NCBI RefSeq assembly: GCF_030263895.1
Contig: NZ_CP127161.1
Location: forward strand, 496,001-560,000
Source of the DNA: Proteiniborus sp. MB09-C3
Lineage (GTDB): Bacteria > Bacillota > Clostridia > Tissierellales > Proteiniboraceae
DNA length: 64,000 nt
Reading direction: 5' to 3'
Shown here: piece by piece, positions 28,684-44,400 of the stretch
How the letters are laid out: each line of letters begins with the position of its first letter
Position numbering within the stretch: the stretch's first letter is position 1
Notes under the pieces: model-generated
What the model saw: the letters and a program-made list of their open reading frames with translations, nothing else
Told to the model about the DNA's origin: nothing
Databases searched by the model: none
Translations under genes and position numbers: made by a program

Positions 28684-29444
28684 CAGATGATTTAACAAAG
28701 ATTAATAGCAAGGAACTATTTAAAAAGTATAGTGAAAATAAAGATTCTTATATAATAAGAGAAGAACTTATAAAAAGACATCTTTATATAGCTGAAATAT
28801 TATCCAAAAAATATGTAAATAGAGGAATCGATTATGAAGATATTTATCAGGTAGCTTGTATAGGACTTATTTACGCTGTAGATAGATATGATATATCAAA
28901 AGGATATGAGTTCTCTAGCTTTGCTACGCCTACAATAATAGGAGAGATAAAAAAATATTTCAGAGACAAAGGATGGGCCATAAGAGTACCTAGAAGAATA
29001 CAAGAGCTTTCAAAGAAAATAAATGTGTCAAAAAATACTTTAAGTCAAACTTTACAGCGAACCCCTACAGTTGACGAGCTGGCAGAGTATTTGCAATGCT
29101 CATCAGAGGAAATACTTGAAGCTATGGAAGCTAGCAAGGTATATACCCCTCATTCATTAGATGTAGTACTTGATTCGAATGGTGATGATAAGGATATTAA
29201 TTTATCAGAGCTAATAGGAGAAGATGATAAGTACTTTACAACAATAGAGAATAATGATTTCTTAAAGAAAAATATAGAAAAATTGAATGATATGGAGAAA
29301 AAAATACTCTATGATAGATACTTTAATAAAAAAACTCAATTTGAAATTGCTAAGGAATTGAACATATCTCAAATGACAGTGTCAAGAATGGAGAAAAAAA
29401 TTATTGAAAAATTTCAAAAAGAGTTAAAGAAGATATACAATTAG
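28680..29444 (+). CDS. sigB: RNA polymerase sigma factor, SigB/SigF/SigG subfamily (SigB-like)
   Basis: A 254-aa sigma-70 factor without region 1. Region 2 has DYEDIYQVACIGLIYAVDRYD and SSFATPTIIGEIKKYFRDKGWAIRVPRR; region 3 has TPTVDELAEYLQCS; region 4 ends with QFEIAKELNISQMTVSRMEKK. These resemble general-stress SigB more than SigF. It is the last gene of the partner-switch operon and lies just before an rRNA operon. Confidence 0.88.
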   Translation: MTDDLTKINSKELFKKYSENKDSYIIREELIKRHLYIAEILSKKYVNRGIDYEDIYQVACIGLIYAVDRYDISKGYEFSSFATPTIIGEIKKYFRDKGWAIRVPRRIQELSKKINVSKNTLSQTLQRTPTVDELAEYLQCSSEEILEAMEASKVYTPHSLDVVLDSNGDDKDINLSELIGEDDKYFTTIENNDFLKKNIEKLNDMEKKILYDRYFNKKTQFEIAKELNISQMTVSRMEKKIIEKFQKELKKIYN

Positions 29445-29471
29445 ATAAGAAAATATGGAATAAAGTAACTC

Positions 29472-29500
29472 TTGAAAAAGATATGATAAAATGATATATT
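29472..29500 (+). promoter_or_regulatory. rrnA upstream promoter
   Basis: TTGAAA (29472-29477), a 17-base spacer and TATATT (29495-29500), upstream of a stronger promoter of the same operon. Confidence 0.55.
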
Positions 29501-29544
29501 ATGTATTGTCGTCATCTGGTATGACTAAAAAAATAAAAAAATGC

Positions 29545-29573
29545 TTGACACTTTATGAAAAGTTTGATATAGT
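29545..29573 (+). promoter_or_regulatory. rrnA main promoter
   Basis: Perfect TTGACA (29545-29550), 17-base spacer, TATAGT (29568-29573). Downstream lie a GCCC-TAAC-GGGC hairpin (29613-29624) and a boxA-like GGTCTTTGAAAAC segment used in rRNA antitermination. Confidence 0.85.
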
Positions 29574-29752
29574 AGTAAAAGTCAGCGGTAATAAAAATTC
29601 TGCGATTGATTAGCCCTAACGGGCGAAATAATAGTTGGTCTTTGAAAACTGAACAGTGAGAAGTCACAAGCAAACATCCAAAATTTCAAATTTTGAGATA
29701 CGCTTAAAAATACATGTCAACGTCATAACGAGTGACAGGAGAACAAAAAGCT

Positions 29753-31296
<1,544 letters not shown>

Positions 31297-31427
31297 TACC
31301 TTTTCACTGTTCAGTTTTGAGAGGCTAACAAAGTCTTTCAAATAGATAAAACTTAATAAAGAGAAAGAGAAACTAAAAGAGAATCTAAACAATTCTCATT
31401 TTTAACTCTCAACACTCAATAAAATAT

Positions 31428-31503
31428 GGGGGTGTAGCTCAGTTGGGAGAGCACCTGCCTTGCAAGCAGGGGGTCAGGAGTTCGAATCTCCTCATCTCCA
31501 CCA
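31428..31503 (+). tRNA. tRNA-Ala (TGC)
   Basis: A 76-nt cloverleaf with acceptor GGGGGTG/CATCTCC, anticodon stem-loop CCTGC-CTTGCAA-GCAGG (anticodon TGC), T loop TTCGAAT and encoded CCA. It lies in the 16S-23S spacer of the first rRNA operon only. Confidence 0.97.
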
Positions 31504-31640
31504 CGATATCTTTAAACTAGCGTTTAAAGATAATTGAGAATTGAAAATGGAAAATAGAGAATTAAAAGAATATAAATAGTTCTCAATTATCAACTCTCAA
31601 TTCTCAATAATTGACAACTAAGTTGTCAACCTTGTACCTT
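31504..31640. repeat. CTCAATT/AATTGAG repeats in the rrnA spacer
   Basis: After tRNA-Ala, AATTGAGAATTG-type sequence is followed by its complement CTCAATTCTCAATAATTG, forming an AT-rich inverted structure; a related CTCATTTTTAACTCTCAACACTC lies before the tRNA (31396-31418). The segment is absent from the second operon. Confidence 0.55.
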
Positions 31641-31778
31641 GAAAACTACACAGCGTAAGAAAGTTTTAAAATCAAGACAGAATTGATTGAAAAACTACAA
31701 TTCAAACGGAAACTCAGAAACAAAGTTTCTGAGTACTACAATTACACCAAATCAAAGATTTGGGTAATTGCAGCATCT

Positions 31779-34842
<3,064 letters not shown>

Positions 34843-34920
34843 GAAATATGGACGCTGTGTAGTTTTTAAGGTATAAGCCTTAAATTAAATATATGAAGCC
34901 TTATTAAATTAGGGCATAAA

Positions 34921-35037
34921 TCCAGTGACAATAGCGAAGGGGTCACACCTGTTCCCATACCGAACACAGAAGTTAAGCCCTTCAGCGCTGATGGTACTTG
35001 GTGGGAGACCGCCTGGGAGAGTAGGACGTTGCTGGAT
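34921..35037 (+). rRNA. 5S ribosomal RNA (rrnA)
   Basis: About 117 nt, TCCAGTGACAATAGCGAAGG through GACGTTGCTGGATT, with complementary ends (AATCCAG/CTGGATT) and the conserved CCGAACACAGAAGTTAAG. Confidence 0.96.
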
Positions 35038-35052
35038 TTATTGTTTTTTGTT

Positions 35053-35085
35053 CCAATCTCTAGAAGATTGGTTTTTTATTTTTTT
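35053..35085 (+). terminator. rrnA terminator
   Basis: CCAATCT/AGATTGG stem with a 5-base loop followed by TTTTTTATTTTTTT. Confidence 0.9.
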
Positions 35086-35209
35086 GGCATATAATTACTT
35101 GACAACTCATTCTTATGGAAAAAGTCATATGAATAATATATAGTATGATATATAGAGACTTGTAATAAAAGAAGACTAACTAATCCTATATTTTATGGAG
35201 TGATGTAAT

Positions 35210-35767
35210 ATGTATACCTTAGAAAGTCTAGAGGGATATTGTCAAAAATGTAATAAGTGTCCTTTACATATGACTAGAACAAATGTAGTTTTTGGTGAGG
35301 GGAACCCTAATGCTTCCATTATGTTTATCGGAGAAGGACCAGGATACAATGAAGATAAGCAAGGACGTCCATTTGTAGGAGCTGCTGGCCAACTTTTTGA
35401 TAGGATGCTCAATGCAATAGGACTGAAAAGGGAAGACGTCTATATAGCGAATATAGTTAAGTGTAGACCTCCCAATAATAGAAATCCTTTAGCAGAAGAA
35501 TCTGAATCATGTATAGAATATTTAAGATGGCAGGTAAAGTTAGTAAATCCTAAAATATTAGTATGCTTAGGAGCTGTATCTGCTCAAAATATAATAAGCC
35601 AAGATTTCAAAATAACAAAAAATAGGGGAGTATGGGTAGAGTTAGGTAAATTTTACGTTATGCCAACATATCATCCAGCTGCTTTATTGAGAGATGAAAA
35701 TAAAAAACGACCTGCATGGGAAGACTTTAAAAATATAAAGAAAAAATATGAGGGATTAAAGCTATAG
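35210..35767 (+). CDS. Uracil-DNA glycosylase, family 4 (Fe-S)
   Basis: A 185-aa repair enzyme that removes uracil from DNA. Motif A is GEGPGYNEDKQGRPFVGAAG and motif B is PTYHPAALL. Cysteines C14, C17, C85 and C101 are placed like the four ligands of the [4Fe-4S] cluster of family-4 enzymes (C11 is additional). It lies between two rRNA operons and is followed two bases later by a cysteine-free paralogue. TGGAGTGA precedes the ATG. Confidence 0.93.
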   Translation: MYTLESLEGYCQKCNKCPLHMTRTNVVFGEGNPNASIMFIGEGPGYNEDKQGRPFVGAAGQLFDRMLNAIGLKREDVYIANIVKCRPPNNRNPLAEESESCIEYLRWQVKLVNPKILVCLGAVSAQNIISQDFKITKNRGVWVELGKFYVMPTYHPAALLRDENKKRPAWEDFKNIKKKYEGLKL

Positions 35768-35768
35768 T

Positions 35769-36383
35769 ATGATATTAAAAAATAGTGAAAGGGAGATATT
35801 TTTGAAGAATGAGAGATTAACACAATTAAACATTAAAATTACAAATAAATTTTATGATAAAGAATTAGTGCTTGGAAATGGTAAAATTGATAGTATTGTA
35901 ATGATGGTAGGTGAAGCACCAGGGGCTAGGGAGGTAGAGCAGAAAAAGCCCTTTGTAGGCTCGGCAGGAAAATATCTAAATGAGTTTTTATCAATTCTTG
36001 AATTAGAAAGAGAAAAGCTTTACATTACAAATACGGTAAAATTTAGACCAACTAAAGAAGGTAAAAGACCTGGGACCAAAACAAATAGGACACCAAACAA
36101 GAATGAAATAGAAGAGTTTAAAGACTTCTTGTTTGAAGAAATAGATATTATTATGCCTAAAATAATTGTTACATTGGGAAATATTCCATTAAAAACAATA
36201 TCAAATGACGAAACAATAACAATAGGTAATACTCACGGAAGTCCAATACGTACTAGAATAAAAGAAAATGAATATACTGTTTTTCCATTATACCATCCAG
36301 CAGCAGTAATATACAAAAGAGAGTTAAAGGATATATATATAGATGACTTGAAACGACTAGGAGAATTATTGAAAAACATTTAA
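35769..36383 (+). CDS. Uracil-DNA glycosylase family 4-like protein lacking all cysteines
   Basis: A 204-aa paralogue of the preceding gene with motif A GEAPGAREVEQKKPFVGSAG and motif B PLYHPAAV, so the fold and active-site loops are kept. It has no cysteine at all, so it cannot bind the [4Fe-4S] cluster; the VKCRP position is VKFRP. The N-terminal cysteine region is replaced by a different sequence. An alternative TTG start at 35802 with AGGGAG upstream gives 193 aa and may be better supported than ATG 35769. Uracil excision is plausible but unproven; a changed substrate is possible. Confidence 0.82.
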   Translation: MILKNSEREIFLKNERLTQLNIKITNKFYDKELVLGNGKIDSIVMMVGEAPGAREVEQKKPFVGSAGKYLNEFLSILELEREKLYITNTVKFRPTKEGKRPGTKTNRTPNKNEIEEFKDFLFEEIDIIMPKIIVTLGNIPLKTISNDETITIGNTHGSPIRTRIKENEYTVFPLYHPAAVIYKRELKDIYIDDLKRLGELLKNI

Positions 36384-36553
36384 TTAATTGTATAATTTTT
36401 TGAAAGTTAGGAAGCCTAATTATAGGGGAATAATGAGCATTGAAAGCCATTAGTTGTTTAGATATTTTTTGGATACTATATATCTGACTTTAGCCTGTAT
36501 GAGTGTTTATAGATTATAATCTGATTTGGATAAAACTGTATAAGTAAAATCTA

Positions 36554-36582
36554 TTGACTTGATAATTTAAATTTGGTATAGT
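36554..36582 (+). promoter_or_regulatory. rrnB promoter P1
   Basis: TTGACT (36554-36559), 17-base spacer, TATAGT (36577-36582). Confidence 0.75.
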
Positions 36583-36641
36583 AAACAAGTCGCCACTAAA
36601 CGACAGGAAAAACAAAGTAAAAGTGAATTTCGAAAAAAATA

Positions 36642-36670
36642 TTGACAAGCGATAAAAAAAATGTTAAAGT
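36642..36670 (+). promoter_or_regulatory. rrnB promoter P2
   Basis: TTGACA (36642-36647), 17-base spacer, TAAAGT (36665-36670). Confidence 0.75.
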
Positions 36671-36768
36671 AATTAAGTCGCTAAAAAAACTTAATCTAAT
36701 GTTGAATCAGTTGGTAAAGATAACATTGAGCAACAGGAAAAAAGATTTTAAAAAGTTTTTAAAAAGCA

Positions 36769-36797
36769 TTGACAAATAAGATTGAAAATGCTAAACT
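36769..36797 (+). promoter_or_regulatory. rrnB promoter P3
   Basis: TTGACA (36769-36774), 17-base spacer, TAAACT (36792-36797). Confidence 0.75.
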
Positions 36798-37022
36798 ATA
36801 AAAGTTGTCTCTAGTAAATCTTCTCAAAGAAGATCTTAACGAAGGATGACAAAATTGGTCCTAATGGACACTCATAACAATAGCCCTAACGGGCGAAATG
36901 ATAGTTGGTCTTTGAAAACTGAACAGTGAGAAGTCACAAGCAAACATCCAAAATTTCAAATTTTGAGATACGCTTAAAAATACATGTCAACGTCATAACG
37001 AGTGACAGGAGAACAAAAAGCT

Positions 37023-38566
<1,544 letters not shown>

Positions 38567-38577
38567 TACCTTTTCAC

Positions 38578-38740
38578 TGTTCAGTTTTGAGAGGCTAACA
38601 AAGTCTTTTTACAAAACAATACATTGATTAGTCTAAAGAATACTTAGATTAATCACATAAGCGACCAACACAATTTAAGAAAAACGTTTAAATTGGTTGT
38701 CTGCTTGTGTTCAGTTTTGAGAGGCCAACAAAGTCTTTCA
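38578..38740. repeat. Duplicated 16S trailer in the rrnB spacer
   Basis: The trailer TGTTCAGTTTTGAGAGG plus the following AACAAAGTCTTT occurs at about 38578-38609 and again at about 38708-38739. Between them lie two hairpins (TGATTAGTCTAA with TTAGATTAATCA, and ACAATTTAA with TTTAAATTGGT). No tRNA is present, unlike in the first operon. Confidence 0.75.
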
Positions 38741-38915
38741 ACTTAATTGACAACACAGGTTGTCAACCTTGTACCTTGAAAACTACACAGCGTAAGAAAG
38801 TTTTAAAATCAAGACAGAATTGATTGAAAAACTACAATTCAAACGGAAACTCAGAAACAAAGTTTCTGAGTACTACAATTACACCAAATCAAAGATTTGG
38901 GTAATTGCAGCATCT

Positions 38916-41980
<3,065 letters not shown>

Positions 41981-42058
41981 GAAATATGGACGCTGTGTAG
42001 TTTTTAAGGTATAAGCCTTAAATTAAATATATGAAGCCTTATTAAATTAGGGCATAAA

Positions 42059-42175
42059 TCCAGTGACAATAGCGAAGGGGTCACACCTGTTCCCATACCG
42101 AACACAGAAGTTAAGCCCTTCAGCGCTGATGGTACTTGGTGGGAGACCGCCTGGGAGAGTAGGACGTTGCTGGAT
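42059..42175 (+). rRNA. 5S ribosomal RNA (rrnB)
   Basis: Identical in the compared sequence to the first 5S gene. Its 3' end AGGACGTTGCTGGATTT recurs 193 bases downstream. Confidence 0.96.
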
Positions 42176-42370
42176 TTATTGTTTTTTGGGAAATTAAAAC
42201 TATGTACAGCCAGTAATATACTCGCGCAGTCTCGAAACACAAATTTATTAGTTCGCTAAAGCTCACATAAATTTGGTTCTCGTTGCGTTTGACCTACCAT
42301 CAATTTCTTCGATAGAAGCACTCGAAGAAATCGGGTTAGGTCATAAGGAAAGCAGGACGTTGCTGGATTT
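42161..42370. repeat. Direct repeat of the 5S 3' end bracketing a 176-bp insert
   Basis: AGGACGTTGCTGGATTT is present at 42161-42177 (in 5S) and at 42354-42370. Sequence after the second copy (TTTTTTATTTTTTGACC, then TTAGAGATTGGGTTATTTTT) resembles the terminator region that follows the first 5S gene. The 176 bases between look like an insertion into, or a duplication at, the end of the operon. Confidence 0.7.
42226..42276 (+). repeat. Inverted repeat, left copy
   Basis: About 51 bases from GCAGTCTCG to AAATTTGG. The reverse complement of 43897-43947 matches most positions, including GCAGTCTCG, AACACAAATTTATT and TAAATTTGG. The pair encloses the niaR-like and zinc-ribbon genes. Confidence 0.7.
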
Positions 42371-42560
42371 TTTTATTTTTTGACCTTATCTTAGAGATTG
42401 GGTTATTTTTATGTTCAACCATATTTTTGTAGTTTTGCAATATAAATTTATTCATTTCCTAAGGGTCGCGCAAAATTGGCTCTAATGGATACCTTTATCA
42501 TAAATATACAATAAAGTTGGTACTTGTTGCATATGAAAAGTTGGGTTAGGTCATAAGAAC
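42245..42560. repeat. Two degenerate direct repeats of about 110 bases
   Basis: The unit at about 42245-42352 and that at about 42448-42560 share AAATTTATT near the start, GGT(T/A)CT(C/T)GTTGC in the middle and GGGTTAGGTCATAAG at the end. No coding potential is evident. Confidence 0.5.
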
Positions 42561-42629
42561 TAGACAACTAGCATTTCTAATAATATAATAAAGGTACGGA
42601 ATTATAAGTTTTTAGGAGTGATTAGGATT

Positions 42630-43154
42630 ATGGATTCTGAAAAAAGGCGAGAGGCGATAGTTCAAGTTCTAGAAGGTAAAGATCAACCGATAAAAGGTGC
42701 AGAATTTTCTAAAATGTTTAATGTGAGCAGACAAGTAATAGTTCAAGATATAGCCATACTTAGAGCAAAAGGTGAAGAAATATTTGCAACTCCCCAAGGA
42801 TATATGATAGTCACAAAGTCTCCCAAAGAGAAAATATTAAAAACAATAGTATGTAAGCATAAAGGCTATGATGAAATAGATGATGAACTAAAGACCATTA
42901 TTGATATGGGTGGAAAAGTTATTGATGTAATAGTAGACCATCCTATTTATGGTGAAATAAAAAGCTCACTTATGCTTGGCTCAAGAATAGAAATAGACGA
43001 ATTTGTAAAAAGCTTAAAAAAGGAAAAAGCGGAACCATTATCTTCTCTTACTGAAGGTGTTCATATTCATACTATAGAAGTTCCTAGTATGGAAATATAC
43101 GAAAAAATTCTAATGAAACTAGAAGAAAAAGGGTATTCGATAAATGAAAAATAA
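42630..43154 (+). CDS. niaR: NiaR/YrxA-type transcriptional repressor (HTH_11 plus 3H domain)
   Basis: A 174-aa regulator. The N-terminal winged helix (EKRREAIVQVLEGKDQPIKGAEFSKMFNVSRQVIVQDI) is followed by a 3H domain, whose conserved histidines fall in VCKHKGYDEI, DHPIYGE and EGVHIHTI. Relatives bind nicotinic acid and repress NAD biosynthesis and niacin uptake genes. No such target is adjacent, so it probably acts in trans. ATG 42630 is favoured because TAGGAGTG overlaps the upstream GTG at 42618. It is bracketed by an inverted repeat pair. Confidence 0.85.
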   Translation: MDSEKRREAIVQVLEGKDQPIKGAEFSKMFNVSRQVIVQDIAILRAKGEEIFATPQGYMIVTKSPKEKILKTIVCKHKGYDEIDDELKTIIDMGGKVIDVIVDHPIYGEIKSSLMLGSRIEIDEFVKSLKKEKAEPLSSLTEGVHIHTIEVPSMEIYEKILMKLEEKGYSINEK

Positions 43155-43406
43155 AGTGCAATATTTTATGCATAAATGTGACAAGGCATTATGTATATAA
43201 AAATCAGTCTTAAGTAAATAATCGGAAATAAGTTGGCATCTAGATATATTTTTTTGATTGTTATTCATAAGCTTTAATTCCTCTTTATATTTATGAGTTT
43301 ATAAAAACTTGAAGCTTTATTCCCAATATGACATATAGCCGTCATATTATACTTGGTATAATGATGACAAGTAAAAAACTAAAAAACATTAAATCGGAGG
43401 TATAAA

Positions 43407-43676
43407 ATGGATAACATGAGATTTTGTCAAAGTTGTGGAATGCCAATGGGAGAAACTGATGAATTGTATGGTTTAAATTCAGATGGAAGCAAGAGTAAGG
43501 ATTACTGTATCTATTGTATTAAAGATGGAGAATTTACAGCCGATGTTAGCATGAATGGAATGATCGAGATTTGTATTCCTCATATGGTATCAGCATACAA
43601 TGGAATGACAGAAGAATCCGCAAGACATATGATGCAAGAATTTTTTCCAAAACTAAAACGCTGGCAAAACAAATAA
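43407..43676 (+). CDS. Putative zinc-ribbon domain protein
   Basis: An 89-aa protein with CQSCGMPM (C7, C10) and DYCIYCIKDGEFT (C34, C37), the pattern of the putative zinc-ribbon family PF12674; C56 is additional. The C-terminal half, with SARHMMQEFFPKLKRW, is usual in the family. Function is unknown; such proteins are often annotated next to regulators. TCGGAGG precedes the ATG and a terminator follows. Confidence 0.8.
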   Translation: MDNMRFCQSCGMPMGETDELYGLNSDGSKSKDYCIYCIKDGEFTADVSMNGMIEICIPHMVSAYNGMTEESARHMMQEFFPKLKRWQNK

Positions 43677-43746
43677 AAAATAGAAGGTACATAGAAGATT
43701 CAAAAAAATATATATCTTATTCAGTATACATTTTATTTACAAAAGT

Positions 43747-43780
43747 TAAGGGTGCTAATTATTGGCACCCTTAGTTTTTT
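43747..43780 (+). terminator. Terminator after zinc-ribbon gene
   Basis: TAAGGGTGC/GCACCCTTA stem with a 9-base loop and TTTTTT at its foot. Confidence 0.85.
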
Positions 43781-43830
43781 GTGACCTAAACCAATTGCTT
43801 GAAATATTTTTATAGAAAGAATTAATGAGG

Positions 43831-43870
43831 CTCAGAAAACAAGTTTCTGAGTACTGTAATTACACCAATT
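43831..43870. repeat. Copy of the dispersed CTCAGAAAC hairpin repeat
   Basis: CTCAGAAAACAAGTTTCTGAG followed by TACTGTAATTACACCAA; nearly the same sequence stands upstream of both 23S genes (31712-31750 and 38849-38887) and, diverged, at 2719-2746. Confidence 0.7.
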
Positions 43871-43896
43871 TTGATTTTGTTTCTTGTCCGTTAGGA

Positions 43897-43947
43897 CCAA
43901 ATTTATTTGAGCGTTAGGGAATAAATAAATTTGTGTTGCGAGACTGC
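43897..43947 (-). repeat. Inverted repeat, right copy
   Basis: Partner of 42226-42276 in opposite orientation. It is contiguous with GTCCGTTAGGACC and the dispersed hairpin repeat, forming a compound repeat block of about 115 bases. Confidence 0.7.
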
Positions 43948-43972
43948 AAATACAAATATCAAGCAGCTAAAC

Positions 43973-44179
43973 TTAATTTTGGCCCCTATTGGATATTCTC
44001 AATAACTGCACTTCTTCAATTGACATTGAATCCAATTGTCTAGCTTTTATGGCAATATCATTTCTTTTAATTATTTCCTTTTCAATAAGAATTTCTATTA
44101 TGCTTGCTATGGCTAAAGTATTCCTATAATCAACATCCTTCATATTACTAAGCTGAGCAACTATATCGATATTATTCAT
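43973..44179 (-). CDS. Small protein of unknown function
   Basis: A 68-aa ORF (MNNIDIVAQLSNMKDVDYRN at the N-terminus) with GGGGG eight bases before its ATG, which supports translation. It is predicted helical, charged, soluble and cysteine-free; no family is recognised. It is divergent from the sigma-54 activator gene, with 221 bases between the starts. A regulatory or protein-interaction role is possible but not shown. Confidence 0.6.
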   Translation of the reverse strand: MNNIDIVAQLSNMKDVDYRNTLAIASIIEILIEKEIIKRNDIAIKARQLDSMSIEEVQLLRISNRGQN

Positions 44180-44400
44180 TTACTGAACCCCCGTTATATT
44201 TTTAGACTATATTTTGATTATTAACATAATGATCAAATACATACATTCATCCTTCGAATATTTACATATTCTTTAAGACATATGAGAATATGAATTATCT
44301 AAAAATATTGAGGGAATATAGTAATTACTAAAATGAAAGTGAAAACTGAACAACTATGATATAATTATAGAGAAAAAGCTATAATAAGGGGAGATAAAAA

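Larger units (their letters stand above)
36384..36881. other. Intergenic region with three tandem rrnB promoters
   Basis: No gene. The right half holds three consensus-like promoters with identical 17-base spacers, the first and second each followed by an (A/C)ACAGGAAAAA element. Near 36850-36875 lies AAATTGGTCCTAATGGACA, a member of a local repeat family. Confidence 0.7.

Noticed and set aside
31504-31640. CTCAATT repeats considered as a CRISPR array
   Set aside because: There are no regular direct repeats with unique spacers and no cas genes in the window.
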